A stretch of 50,248 bases of DNA, taken from contig CALWUY010000034.1 of the NCBI GenBank assembly GCA_944384855.1, positions 1 through 50,248 of the forward strand. Direction: 5' to 3'. Below the pieces are notes generated by a model. It saw nothing but the letters and a program-made list of their open reading frames with translations, was not told the DNA's origin and ran no database searches. Each line of letters opens with the position of its first letter. Positions within the stretch are counted from its first letter, which is position 1. Source of the DNA: an uncultured Clostridia bacterium (GTDB lineage Bacteria; Bacillota; Clostridia; Oscillospirales; Acutalibacteraceae). Below, piece by piece: positions 9,785 through 18,000 of this stretch. The position numbers were made by a program, and so were the translations under genes.

Positions 9785-10045
9785 AAATGCGTTGAAGGAA
9801 TTATTTCCTGTGTTTATTTGATTTCAGAGAGCCGGCGTTTGGTGAGAGCCGGTACGGTGATACAGGTTAAGTCTCATTCCCGAGCATAACGGCTGAAATC
9901 AGTAAGCCGTTACGGCATGCTCCGTTACCATGGCAGGAAGCTTGTTTGAGCTTTATTGAGTGACCGTATTATTACGGTAATCAGGGTGGTACCGCGAATA
10001 AACTATTCGTCCCTGAGACTGCATAGGCAGTCTCAGGGATTTTTT
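9785..10045 (+). promoter_or_regulatory. T-box leader (tRNA-sensing riboswitch), apparent specifier CTC (Leu)
   Basis: The leader carries the invariant T-box AGGGTGGTACCGCG (9983-9996) and a competing terminator (10011-10045). Stem I elements are visible: AGAGAG near 9826, GGTGAGAGCC (9841-9850) as the apical motif, and ATTCCCGAGC (9876-9885). Aligned by eye with the well-known B. subtilis glyQS leader (specifier then ATTCTTGAGC), the triplet before ATTC is CTC at 9873-9875, a leucine codon. Uncharged tRNA-Leu binding would stabilise the antiterminator and allow transcription of the operon. A leucine specifier fits a LeuA-like first gene. The type is near certain; the amino acid call rests on my alignment. 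Confidence 0.9.
10011..10045 (+). terminator. T-box regulated intrinsic terminator
   Basis: CCCTGAGACTGC (10011-10022) pairs perfectly with GCAGTCTCAGGG (10027-10038), followed by a U-run (10040-10045). The hairpin's 5' arm lies just past the antiterminator region. Confidence 0.9.
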
Positions 10046-10109
10046 GTTGCTCAAGATTACTGCGGCATGATAAGTTTCCGAATATTATTTTTTTGAAAGG
10101 AAGATACAA

Positions 10110-11495
10110 ATGAAAAAAATCAAAATCTCGGATATGACACTTTGCAGAAATACCTCTTTAAGTTTTAAAGAGCGTATCGAAATTGCAAGACTGCTTGAAA
10201 GATTAAATGTTGATTCTATAGAACTGCCGGTAATAGAAAACATAAAGTCGGATACTTTGCTTATAAGAACAATAGCATCTTTTGTAAAGGACAGCGTTTT
10301 ATCTGTGTGCGGAGGATACACGCAGCAAACGGTACAGTTAGCGGCGGCTTCGCTTAACAGCGCAAAGATGGGCGAAATCAGAATAGAAATTCCGTTAAGT
10401 CCGGTCGGAATGGAATATACACTTCATAAAAAGGCTCCGGCTATAATTGAGCTTATCAAGGAATTGGTATCGTCTGCCAAGGAAAAATGCCAAAGAGTTC
10501 AGTTCTGTGCTGTTGACGCTACCCGCGCGGAGGAATCGGTTTTGTCAGAAGCAATTACGGCGGCTGTTGAAAGCGGAGCCACCTCTGTTACGGTATGCGA
10601 TACCGCGGCGGAAATGCTGCCGGACGATTTTGCCGCTTTTGTCGATAAGATGATTAAGGATATACCGGCGCTCGGCAATACCGAAGTCGGAGTTTGCGTG
10701 GAAAACAAAAACGGCATGGCGTCGAGTGCCTCTATTCTCGCCGTAAAGGGAAAAGCTGATAATATAAAAACCGATGTTTCCGGCGAGACAGCAGATCTTG
10801 CGGTTATCGCCGCCATTATAAAGAACTGCGGTAATAACTGCGGCTTTGAGTGCGGCATCAAGCACACCGAAATAAGCAGAATTATTAAACAGATTACCCG
10901 TATTACCGAGCCTAACACGGCAAGTATGCCGGCGGTCAAAGCCGAAGACGAAAGCGCTATAGAACTTGACGCCAATGATGACCGTGACGCGGTAGCGGCA
11001 GTTATTGAGAGTTTGGGATATGATTTATCCGAGGATGATATATCAAAGGTTTATGACGAGTTTAAAATTATTGCGGCCAAGAAGCGAATAGGCGCAAAAG
11101 AACTGGATGCCATAGTAGCGTCCACTGCGCTGCAGGTTCCGCCTACATACAAGCTTATCAGCTATGTAATTAATAACGGAAATATTATATCTTCATCCGC
11201 ACAGATCAGAATTTCCAAGCAGGATACGGAGATAGAAGGTATATGTATAGGAGACGGACCGGTAGACGCTGCGTTCAGGGCTATCGAGCAGATTATAGGA
11301 AGACATTATGAGCTTGACGATTTTCAGATTCATACCGTCACAGAAGGACGTGACTCGATGGGATCTGCCCTTGTAAAATTAAGGGAAAACGGAAAGCTTT
11401 ATTCGGGAACAGGTATTTCGACTGATATATTGGGCGCAAGCATACGGGCTTATATAAACGCCCTCAACAAAATAGCCTACGAGGAGGAGAATTGA
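10110..11495 (+). CDS. 2-isopropylmalate synthase-like protein with degenerate catalytic site and intact LeuA regulatory domain
   Basis: 461 residues with the layout of LeuA: an HMGL-type barrel (about 1-265), a linker, and a LeuA allosteric/dimer domain (about 340-455). The last is well conserved: GDGPVDAAFRAI, YELDDFQIHTVTEGRDSMG, STDILGASIRAYINALN. The catalytic barrel is not. The usual DTTLRDGEQ is DMTLCRNTS (R and metal-ligand D lost at 12-13). The HxH metal motif HCHND is replaced around VCVENKNG (195-202), and the ERAGN-type loop is absent. LeuA condenses acetyl-CoA with 2-oxoisovalerate using a divalent metal held by these residues, so this protein should not do that by the known mechanism. 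It is the first gene behind a Leu-type T-box, and the next gene starts 1 base later. It may be a leucine-sensing pseudo-enzyme or may have a new activity. Confidence 0.75.
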   Translation: MKKIKISDMTLCRNTSLSFKERIEIARLLERLNVDSIELPVIENIKSDTLLIRTIASFVKDSVLSVCGGYTQQTVQLAAASLNSAKMGEIRIEIPLSPVGMEYTLHKKAPAIIELIKELVSSAKEKCQRVQFCAVDATRAEESVLSEAITAAVESGATSVTVCDTAAEMLPDDFAAFVDKMIKDIPALGNTEVGVCVENKNGMASSASILAVKGKADNIKTDVSGETADLAVIAAIIKNCGNNCGFECGIKHTEISRIIKQITRITEPNTASMPAVKAEDESAIELDANDDRDAVAAVIESLGYDLSEDDISKVYDEFKIIAAKKRIGAKELDAIVASTALQVPPTYKLISYVINNGNIISSSAQIRISKQDTEIEGICIGDGPVDAAFRAIEQIIGRHYELDDFQIHTVTEGRDSMGSALVKLRENGKLYSGTGISTDILGASIRAYINALNKIAYEEEN

Positions 11496-11496
11496 T

Positions 11497-14004
11497 ATGA
11501 AACTTTCATTTTCAACCAAAGGCTGGCATGACAGCACTTTTGAGCAATTTTGCAATATAGCCTTGGATCTGAAGTTTCAGGGAATAGAACTTCATAATAT
11601 CCATAACAGACTTTTTACTGATAAAGACGGCGCTTTTCACGATTATACTGCCGCCGCCACAATGAGAAAACTTTATGAAATGAAGCTGAGCATTCCGTGC
11701 ATAGATTCAATATGCGACTGCGGCGACAAGGAACGGTACGAGGACTGTCTCAAAGAGATTAAAGAATGCATGGCTATCGCTTGTAATCTCAAAATACCGG
11801 CCGTAAGGATAAGAGCTATCGGAACGGGAGATACCGCAGAAGCTTTTGAAAATGCCGAAAAAATCATCAGGGCGGTTCTCCCCGACGCCGAACAGCAGGG
11901 CATAGTTCTTCTTGCGGAGACTTCGGGCATATTCTGTGATACCTCAAAATTGCTTGAATTGCTTAATACCTTTGCCTGCGACAATCTGGCGGCATTGTGG
12001 GACATGTTTTCAACGTATTTCATCGGTAAGGAAGATCCCGAGACTACAATCAAAAATTTGGGAGCATACGTAAGGCATGTTCATATTAAGGACGCTCAGG
12101 CAAACGGCAGCGGAAATGAATTCTGCCTTATGGGTGAGGGCGAAATGCCGGTAGAAGAAATGATGCTGGCGCTGCGTTCGGTAAATTACGATGGATTTAT
12201 ATCGCTTGAATGGAATCCGGAATGGTGTGTGGAACTTGACGATATAGAAGTGATATTCTCGCAGTTTGTAAACTATATGAAGCAGTACGGAGATACTTCC
12301 AAAAATGAACCGGCGCTTTATTACAACCGCGCTCATACCGGTAAATATGTCTGGGAAAAAGACAGGCTTATTGACTGCACGTTCTCAGATGTCTTAGACC
12401 GTATGGTAGAGGAATTTCCGGATCAGTACGCTTTTAAATATACTACGCTCGACTACACGAGGACTTACAGCGAATTCCGCGATGATGTGGATACTTTTGC
12501 CCGTTCACTTATTGCTTTGGGCGTCAAGCCGGGAACGCATGTAGCGGTATGGGCGGCAAATATACCTCAGTGGTATATAGCTTTCTGGGCAACGGTAAAG
12601 ATAGGAGCCGTACTGGTTACAGTAAATACTGCTTATAAGATTCATGAAATCGAATATCTGCTCAGGCAGTCGGATACGCATACGCTGATAATGTCCGAAG
12701 GTGCAAAGGACATTGCTTACGGCGAAATCGTAGCCGAGCTTTGTCCTGAACTGGCGTCTTTGAAACCCGGAAAACCTTTGCACGCAAAACGTCTTCCGTT
12801 CCTTCGCAACTGTATAACCGTCGGTTTCAGGCAGGCAGGATGTCTTACCTGGAAAGACGCTGTTGACAGGGCAGACAGGGTGCCTGTAAGCGAAGTGTAC
12901 AGACTTGCTGCCCAGGTTGACAAGGATGATGTCTGCAATATGCAGTACACGTCCGGAACTACAGGATTTCCTAAAGGTGTTATGCTGACACATTACAATG
13001 TAGTCAACAACGGCAAATATATAGGAGATCACATGGAGCTTTCCACAGCGGACAGAATGATGATACAGGTGCCTATGTTCCACTGTTTCGGAATGGTACT
13101 TTCCATGACAGCGTCAATGACTCACGGAACCACAATGTACCCGATGCCGTACTTTTCGCCGAAATCTTCGCTTGCGTGTGTTCATAACGAGCATATTACG
13201 GCGTTTAACGGCGTGCCGACTATGTTTATTGCAATGATGCAGCATGCCGACTTTGCAAAGACAGACTTCTCTTATATGAGAGTAGGCATTATGGCCGGTT
13301 CAAACTGTCCCGCGGAGCTTATGAAAAAGGCTACGGAAGTTATGAATATGAAGGAAATAGTATCTGTTTACGGACAGACTGAGGCAAGTCCCGGATGTAC
13401 GATGAGCAGTTATTATGACTCAATAGAGGTCAGAACAGAGACGGTAGGCAGCGCTTTCGCAAACGTAGAATGCAAGATAGTGGATCCTGAGACGGGACTT
13501 GACTGTCCGGACGGGGTAAACGGCGAGTTTGTGGCGCGAGGATATAATATTATGAAGGGCTATTACAAAATGCCCAAGGCTACAGCCGAAACCATAGATG
13601 AAAACGGCTGGCTGCACACGGGAGATCTTGCCTGCCGCGACGCTGACGGCAATTACCGTATCACCGGACGTCTTAAGGATATGATAATCAGAGGCGGAGA
13701 AAATATTTATCCTAAAGAGATAGAGGAATTTATTTACACCTGTCCGAAGGTACGCGATGTTCAGGTAATAGGTGTTCCGGATAAACAGTACGGTGAAGAG
13801 ATAATGGCCTGCATTATTCTTAAAAAAGGCGAAGAAATGACCGAAGAGGAAATGAAGTCATATATTGCTTCTCACATGGCGCGCCATAAAGTACCGCGTT
13901 ATATTGATTTTGTCGACAGCTTCCCGATGAACGCGGCAGGAAAAATTCTTAAATACAAAATGCGGGAAGACGCCGCAGAAAAGTTAGGGCTGAACAAGGA
14001 CTGA
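11497..14004 (+). CDS. fusion of xylose-isomerase-like TIM barrel and AMP-forming acyl-CoA synthetase
   Basis: 835 residues in two domains. Residues about 1-262 form an AP-endonuclease-2/xylose-isomerase-like barrel with apparent metal ligands kept (E in LLAETSG, D in LWDMF, H in HVHIKD, E in SLEWNPEW). Residues about 280-835 form an ANL-superfamily ligase of the FadD type: P-loop YTSGTTGFPKGV (from 484), YGQTEASPG, HTGDL, GRLKDMIIRGGENIYPKE and the C-terminal lysine motif NAAGKILK. The ligase should activate a carboxylic acid with ATP and CoA. The barrel could isomerise or hydrate a related substrate. No frameshift or stop separates the domains and the linker is short, so the fusion looks genuine. 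RBS GAGGAGG overlaps the previous gene end. The physiological substrate is unknown. Confidence 0.8.
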   Translation: MKLSFSTKGWHDSTFEQFCNIALDLKFQGIELHNIHNRLFTDKDGAFHDYTAAATMRKLYEMKLSIPCIDSICDCGDKERYEDCLKEIKECMAIACNLKIPAVRIRAIGTGDTAEAFENAEKIIRAVLPDAEQQGIVLLAETSGIFCDTSKLLELLNTFACDNLAALWDMFSTYFIGKEDPETTIKNLGAYVRHVHIKDAQANGSGNEFCLMGEGEMPVEEMMLALRSVNYDGFISLEWNPEWCVELDDIEVIFSQFVNYMKQYGDTSKNEPALYYNRAHTGKYVWEKDRLIDCTFSDVLDRMVEEFPDQYAFKYTTLDYTRTYSEFRDDVDTFARSLIALGVKPGTHVAVWAANIPQWYIAFWATVKIGAVLVTVNTAYKIHEIEYLLRQSDTHTLIMSEGAKDIAYGEIVAELCPELASLKPGKPLHAKRLPFLRNCITVGFRQAGCLTWKDAVDRADRVPVSEVYRLAAQVDKDDVCNMQYTSGTTGFPKGVMLTHYNVVNNGKYIGDHMELSTADRMMIQVPMFHCFGMVLSMTASMTHGTTMYPMPYFSPKSSLACVHNEHITAFNGVPTMFIAMMQHADFAKTDFSYMRVGIMAGSNCPAELMKKATEVMNMKEIVSVYGQTEASPGCTMSSYYDSIEVRTETVGSAFANVECKIVDPETGLDCPDGVNGEFVARGYNIMKGYYKMPKATAETIDENGWLHTGDLACRDADGNYRITGRLKDMIIRGGENIYPKEIEEFIYTCPKVRDVQVIGVPDKQYGEEIMACIILKKGEEMTEEEMKSYIASHMARHKVPRYIDFVDSFPMNAAGKILKYKMREDAAEKLGLNKD

Positions 14005-14005
14005 A

Positions 14006-14839
14006 ATGATAAACGGAATATATGCGATTGACGCACATTGCCATATTTATCCTGAAAAAATAGCCGAGCGGGCGGTAGCCGGAACAGACAATTTTTACGG
14101 ACTTCATTCAGATTATAACGGCACGGCGGATAACCTTATAGCAAGAGGTACCGAAGCGGGAATAGATCATTTTATAGTTCAGTCGGTGGCAACCACGCCA
14201 AAGCAGGTAAAAAGCATAAACGAATTTATCGCGGACAGCGTAAGAAAGTCGAACGGAAAGTTTACGGGACTTGGTACTTTGCACCCTGACAGCGATGATA
14301 TAAAAGGTGATATCGATCATCTTACGGAATTGGGATTGAAAGGCGTAAAGCTTCATCCGGATATACAGGCGTTCAAGATTGACGATTACCGCTGTCTGAA
14401 AATTTATGAGCAGTGTGAAGAAAGAAAGCTTCCCATACTTATGCATACCGGAGATTACAGATACGATTTTTCAAATCCTAACCGAATGAGACCCATACTT
14501 CAGATTTATACCTCGCTTACGGTAGTAGGGGCGCATTTGGGAGGATGGTCGGTATGGGATGATGCCTGTGAAAAATTAGCGGGTTTCGATAATTTTTATG
14601 TTGACTGTTCTTCAAGCTTTAAGTTTATGGAAAAGCAGAAAGCAAGGGAGATAATCCGCAGGTACGGCGCGGACAGAGTGCTTTTTGGAACCGATTATCC
14701 TATGTGGTCTTACAAGGACGAAATAGAATATTTACTTTCTTTGGAACTTGACGAAAACGAAATAATGTGTATACTTAATAGTAACGCAAAAAAAATATTC
14801 GGAGTTGATAATGATGAAAGATTACAAGATAGCAACTAA
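14006..14839 (+). CDS. amidohydrolase family 2 (ACMSD-like) metal-dependent hydrolase or decarboxylase
   Basis: 277 residues forming one TIM barrel of the amidohydrolase-2 family. Metal-binding and active-site motifs are visible: DAHCHIYP (HxH, residues 10-17), GVKLHPDIQ, LMHTGD, VGAHLGGW and FGTDYPMW (catalytic Asp). Members hydrolyse or non-oxidatively decarboxylate small aromatic or keto acids, but the substrate cannot be deduced. It begins one base after the stop of the fusion gene and its 3' end overlaps metY, so it is translationally coupled within the T-box operon and probably works on the same metabolite as its neighbours. Confidence 0.8.
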   Translation: MINGIYAIDAHCHIYPEKIAERAVAGTDNFYGLHSDYNGTADNLIARGTEAGIDHFIVQSVATTPKQVKSINEFIADSVRKSNGKFTGLGTLHPDSDDIKGDIDHLTELGLKGVKLHPDIQAFKIDDYRCLKIYEQCEERKLPILMHTGDYRYDFSNPNRMRPILQIYTSLTVVGAHLGGWSVWDDACEKLAGFDNFYVDCSSSFKFMEKQKAREIIRRYGADRVLFGTDYPMWSYKDEIEYLLSLELDENEIMCILNSNAKKIFGVDNDERLQDSN

Positions 14840-16103
14840 GTGCGTACAGGGCGGTTATACACCTGGCAACGGAGAACCCAGGCAGATACCGATCATTCAA
14901 AGCACCACATTCAAGTATAATACAAGCGAGGATATGGGAAAGCTTTTTGATCTGGAGGCAAGCGGATATTTTTATACGCGTTTGCAGAATCCGACTAATG
15001 ATATGGTGGCGGCAAAGATATGTGAACTGGAAGGCGGCACTGCGGCTATGCTTACTTCTTCCGGGCAGGCGGCTTCTTTCTATTCAGTGTTCAATATAGC
15101 TTCCTGCGGAGATCATGTTGTATGTTCATCGGCGATATACGGAGGCACATATAACCTTTTTGCAGTAACGATGAAGAGAATGGGCATTGAGTTTACTTTT
15201 GTCGCCCCGGACTGTTCGGATGACGAACTTAACGCGGCATTCAGGGACAACACAAAAGCGGTATTCGGAGAGACGATAGCCAATCCGGCGCTTGCGGTGC
15301 TTGATATAGAAAGATTTGCCAAAGCGGCTCATTCACACGGAGTGCCGCTTATAATAGACAATACCTTCGCTACGCCTGTAAACTGCCGTCCGTTTGAATG
15401 GGGAGCGGATATAGTAACCCATTCCACGACAAAGTATATAGACGGTCACGGTGCGAGCGTAGGAGGATGCATAGTAGATTCCGGCAAATTTGACTGGACC
15501 CGATATCCCGAAAAATTCCCGGGGTTATGTACTCCCGATGAAAGCTATCACGGAGTGGTTTATACTGAGCGTTTCGGACTCGGGGGAGCGTTTATAACAA
15601 AAGCTACCGCACAGCTGATGAGAGATTTCGGTTCCATTCAGTCTCCGCAAAATGCTTTTTTGATAAACTTAGGACTTGAAAGCCTGCATTTGAGAATTAA
15701 GAAGCATTGTGAGAACGGTTTGGCAGTAGCTGAGTTTTTACAGTCAGATAACAGGATTTCCTGGGTGACTTACCCGGGCTTAAAGGGTGACAAATACTAT
15801 GAATTAGCGCAGAAGTATCTGCCTAACGGAAGCTGCGGAGTGGTAAGCTTCGGAGTAAAAGGAGGCAGAAAAGGCGCTGAGGCGTTTATGAAAAATCTCA
15901 AAATTGCGGCTGTTGAGACCCATGTTGCAGATGCCCGCAGCTGTTGTTTGCATCCGGCAAACGCAACCCACAGACAAATGAACGACCAAGAGCTTGCCGC
16001 GTGCGGAATTTCTCCGGACCTGATACGTTTTTCCTGCGGCATAGAAGATGCCGAAGATTTGATAGCCGATATCAGGCAGGCGCTTGACGCGGCTCAGATT
16101 TAA
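14814..16103 (+). CDS. metY: O-acetylhomoserine aminocarboxypropyltransferase (sulfhydrylase)
   Basis: 429-residue PLP enzyme of the Cys/Met metabolism family that makes homocysteine (or methionine) from O-acetylhomoserine and sulfide (or methanethiol). The PLP lysine is K207 in THSTTKYIDGHG. Other family blocks are YTRLQNPTND, SSGQAASFYS and the C-terminal RSCCLHPANATHRQ and RFSCGIEDAEDL. Of two adjacent ATGs (14811, 14814) I chose 14814 because it lies 9 bases after GGAG; 14811 would add one Met. The 5' end lies inside the amidohydrolase gene, implying coupling. It ends the T-box operon, ahead of a terminator. With metA next it completes direct sulfhydrylation. Confidence 0.9.
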   Translation: MKDYKIATKCVQGGYTPGNGEPRQIPIIQSTTFKYNTSEDMGKLFDLEASGYFYTRLQNPTNDMVAAKICELEGGTAAMLTSSGQAASFYSVFNIASCGDHVVCSSAIYGGTYNLFAVTMKRMGIEFTFVAPDCSDDELNAAFRDNTKAVFGETIANPALAVLDIERFAKAAHSHGVPLIIDNTFATPVNCRPFEWGADIVTHSTTKYIDGHGASVGGCIVDSGKFDWTRYPEKFPGLCTPDESYHGVVYTERFGLGGAFITKATAQLMRDFGSIQSPQNAFLINLGLESLHLRIKKHCENGLAVAEFLQSDNRISWVTYPGLKGDKYYELAQKYLPNGSCGVVSFGVKGGRKGAEAFMKNLKIAAVETHVADARSCCLHPANATHRQMNDQELAACGISPDLIRFSCGIEDAEDLIADIRQALDAAQI

Positions 16104-16112
16104 AATCGGCTT

Positions 16113-16140
16113 AAAATCCCCTTTACAAAAAGGGGATTTT
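16113..16140 (+). terminator. intrinsic terminator between metY and metA
   Basis: AAAATCCCCTTT (16113-16124) pairs perfectly with AAAGGGGATTTT (16129-16140), and the T-run is part of the stem. It separates the T-box operon from metA, though readthrough is possible. Confidence 0.8.
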
Positions 16141-16184
16141 GGTTTATTATAGAGTATATTATTTAAGAAAAGGTAGAAACACAA

Positions 16185-17102
16185 ATGCCTATAAAAATTC
16201 CAAACGATTTGCCGGCGGTAAAAACACTTAACAATGAAAACATATTTGTAATGACCGAAACCAGGGCTATTACGCAGGATATACGTCCGCTTAAGATTTT
16301 ACTGCTGAATTTAATGCCTAAAAAGATTGAAACCGAAACACAGCTGTCGCGTTTGCTGGGGAATTCACCTCTGCAGGTTGACCTGGAACTTATTCATACC
16401 AAGAGTCATAAATCTAAAAATACTTCGGCAGAGCATCTGCTGGCTTTTTACAAGACTTTTGACGATATAAAGGACAGATCTTTTGACGGAATGATAATTA
16501 CCGGCGCTCCGGTGGAACATTTAGAGTTCGAGCAGGTAGAATACTGGGAAGAGCTTTGTGAGATAATGGAATGGACAAAGACTCATGTTCACAGTACGTT
16601 TCATATCTGCTGGGGAGCACAGGCAGGTTTATATTATCATTACGGTATAAAAAAGTATCCGCTTGAGAAAAAGCTTTTCGGAGTGTTTCCGCATACCGTG
16701 GATTATAAAAAGTCCATTTTGTTCCGGGGATTTGACGATGTATTCATGGTGCCCCAGTCACGGCATACCACAGTAAGGACAGAGGATATCAAAACTGTAA
16801 AGGATTTGCGTATTTTGGCTTCTTCGCGGGAGGGCGGAGTTTACGCGGTCACAACCAAAGGAGGCAGGCAGATTTTCATCACAGGGCATTCGGAATATGA
16901 CAGTGATACGCTGGCCAATGAGTATTTCAGGGATTTAAAGGAAGGAAAGCCAATTGACATGCCTGTAAACTATTTTCCCCAAAATGACGTAAAAAAGCAA
17001 CCGGTAGTAACCTGGAGGTCACATGCGAATCTTCTCTATTCCAACTGGCTGAACTACTTTGTTTACCAGACCACACCTTATGACATCAATAAAATAAAAT
17101 AA
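16185..17102 (+). CDS. metAA: homoserine O-acetyltransferase (MetA type)
   Basis: 305 residues of the MetA family, which acylates homoserine for methionine synthesis. The nucleophile C142 is in [10 protein letters not shown]. Residue 111 in APVEHLEFE is Glu; in this family Glu111 favours acetyl-CoA and Gly111 favours succinyl-CoA, so acetyl specificity is expected, although such proteins are often labelled succinyltransferases. That matches MetY next door, which uses O-acetylhomoserine. The ATG at 16185 follows AAAAGG at a normal distance. The gene lies between two terminators and is probably transcribed partly on its own. Confidence 0.92.
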   Translation: MPIKIPNDLPAVKTLNNENIFVMTETRAITQDIRPLKILLLNLMPKKIETETQLSRLLGNSPLQVDLELIHTKSHKSKNTSAEHLLAFYKTFDDIKDRSFDGMIITGAPVEHLEFEQVEYWEELCEIMEWTKTHVHSTFHICWGAQAGLYYHYGIKKYPLEKKLFGVFPHTVDYKKSILFRGFDDVFMVPQSRHTTVRTEDIKTVKDLRILASSREGGVYAVTTKGGRQIFITGHSEYDSDTLANEYFRDLKEGKPIDMPVNYFPQNDVKKQPVVTWRSHANLLYSNWLNYFVYQTTPYDINKIK

Positions 17103-17137
17103 AAAAACACCGTACTTTCCAAAGTGCGGTGTTTTTT
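17102..17137 (+). terminator. intrinsic terminator after metA
   Basis: ACACCGTACTTT pairs with AAAGTGCGGTGT (one G-U pair). The arms are extended by an A-run and a T-run (TTTTTT), so it can work in both directions. Confidence 0.9.
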
Positions 17138-17146
17138 GCAAATCAC

Positions 17147-17198
17147 AATATTTGGCTGAAAATTTCCCGATAATATGCTAATATTGGCTTGAAAAAAT
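17147..17198 (+). repeat. direct repeat, candidate operator upstream of the ThuA cluster
   Basis: AATATTTGGCTGAAAA (from 17147) and AATATTGGCTTGAAAA (from 17180) are near-identical copies 33 bases apart, about three helical turns. The second covers the -35 box of the promoter at 17189. This is the expected geometry for a regulator that controls the sugar cluster; no regulator gene is in the cluster. Confidence 0.45.
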
Positions 17199-17217
17199 AT
17201 TTGTATAATTATATAAT
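17189..17217 (+). promoter_or_regulatory. sigma-A promoter of the ThuA/Gfo-Idh cluster
   Basis: TTGAAA (17189-17194), a 17-base spacer and a perfect TATAAT (17212-17217). A second TATAAT at 17204-17209 is too close to the same -35 box to use it. Confidence 0.7.
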
Positions 17218-17281
17218 ATCTACATAAAACAGTAGGTCTGATTATCATTTTTAATATTATTTAACAAATGAGGTGCGGAAT

Positions 17282-17995
17282 ATGATAAAAGTTACTGTAT
17301 ATAATGAGTTTATTCATGAAAGAGAAGATGAAAACACAAGGTCAGTCTATCCTGACGGTATACATAATGCTATTAAGAGTGCGGTTGAATCTGACGAGAT
17401 TACGGTAAAAACTATCACTCTGGACGATGTAAAGAACGGTTTGGACCGGCAGCTGCTTGATGATACGGATGTGTTTATCTGGTGGGGACATATGGCTCAT
17501 GATCTGGTGCCTGACGAAGTGGCCGAAGCGGTACATCAGGCGGTATTGAAAGGTATGGGTATAATATTCCTTCATTCAGGTCATCATTCAAAGCCTTTCA
17601 AGCTATTGATGGGAACACCCTGCAATCTTACCTGGCGCGAGGACGGCGACAGAGAACTTGTCTGGGTATGCAATCCCGCTCACCCCATAGCCAAAGGTAT
17701 AGGAAGGTTTATAAAACTTGATCATGAGGAAACCTACGGTGAACCGTTTTCAATTCCCGAGCCTGATGAGCTTGTATTTATAGGCTCTTTTGAGGGAGGA
17801 GAGGTATTCAGGGCAGGCTGCTGTTACAGGCGCGGCAACGGAAAAGTATTTTATTTCCAGCCCGGTCATGAAACATTTCCCACATTTAAAAATCCTGAAA
17901 TTATAACGGTTATAAAGAACGCTGTTCATTGGGCAAACCCGGATTACAGAGTCAAAGAGCTCGAATGTCCTAACGTAAAAAAACCCTTGGAGTGA
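17282..17995 (+). CDS. ThuA-like domain protein
   Basis: 237-residue cytoplasmic protein of the ThuA (trehalose utilisation) family, a class-I glutamine-amidotransferase-like flavodoxin fold without the amidotransferase cysteine. Family motifs are DVFIWWGHMAHD, GMGIIFLHSGHHSKPF, THE-type histidines near HPIAKGI and the C-terminal GHETFPTF. ThuA proteins occur with Gfo/Idh dehydrogenases in pathways that oxidise disaccharides or glycosides to 3-keto sugars; their own reaction is poorly defined. I chose ATG 17282 because GAGGTGCGG precedes it; a GTG at 17273 would lie within that RBS. It is the first gene of a seven-gene cluster. Confidence 0.8.
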   Translation: MIKVTVYNEFIHEREDENTRSVYPDGIHNAIKSAVESDEITVKTITLDDVKNGLDRQLLDDTDVFIWWGHMAHDLVPDEVAEAVHQAVLKGMGIIFLHSGHHSKPFKLLMGTPCNLTWREDGDRELVWVCNPAHPIAKGIGRFIKLDHEETYGEPFSIPEPDELVFIGSFEGGEVFRAGCCYRRGNGKVFYFQPGHETFPTFKNPEIITVIKNAVHWANPDYRVKELECPNVKKPLE

Positions 17996-18000
17996 TAATT

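Noticed and set aside
9785-10045. methionine-type reading of the T-box
   Set aside because: metY in the operon invites it, but no ATG stands at the specifier position; CTC fits the conserved element best.
12505-13083. 192-codon reverse open frame
   Set aside because: It is antisense to the conserved acyl-CoA synthetase domain and has no recognisable motif.
16185-17102. homoserine O-succinyltransferase label
   Set aside because: Glu at position 111 and the adjacent O-acetylhomoserine sulfhydrylase favour the acetyl donor.
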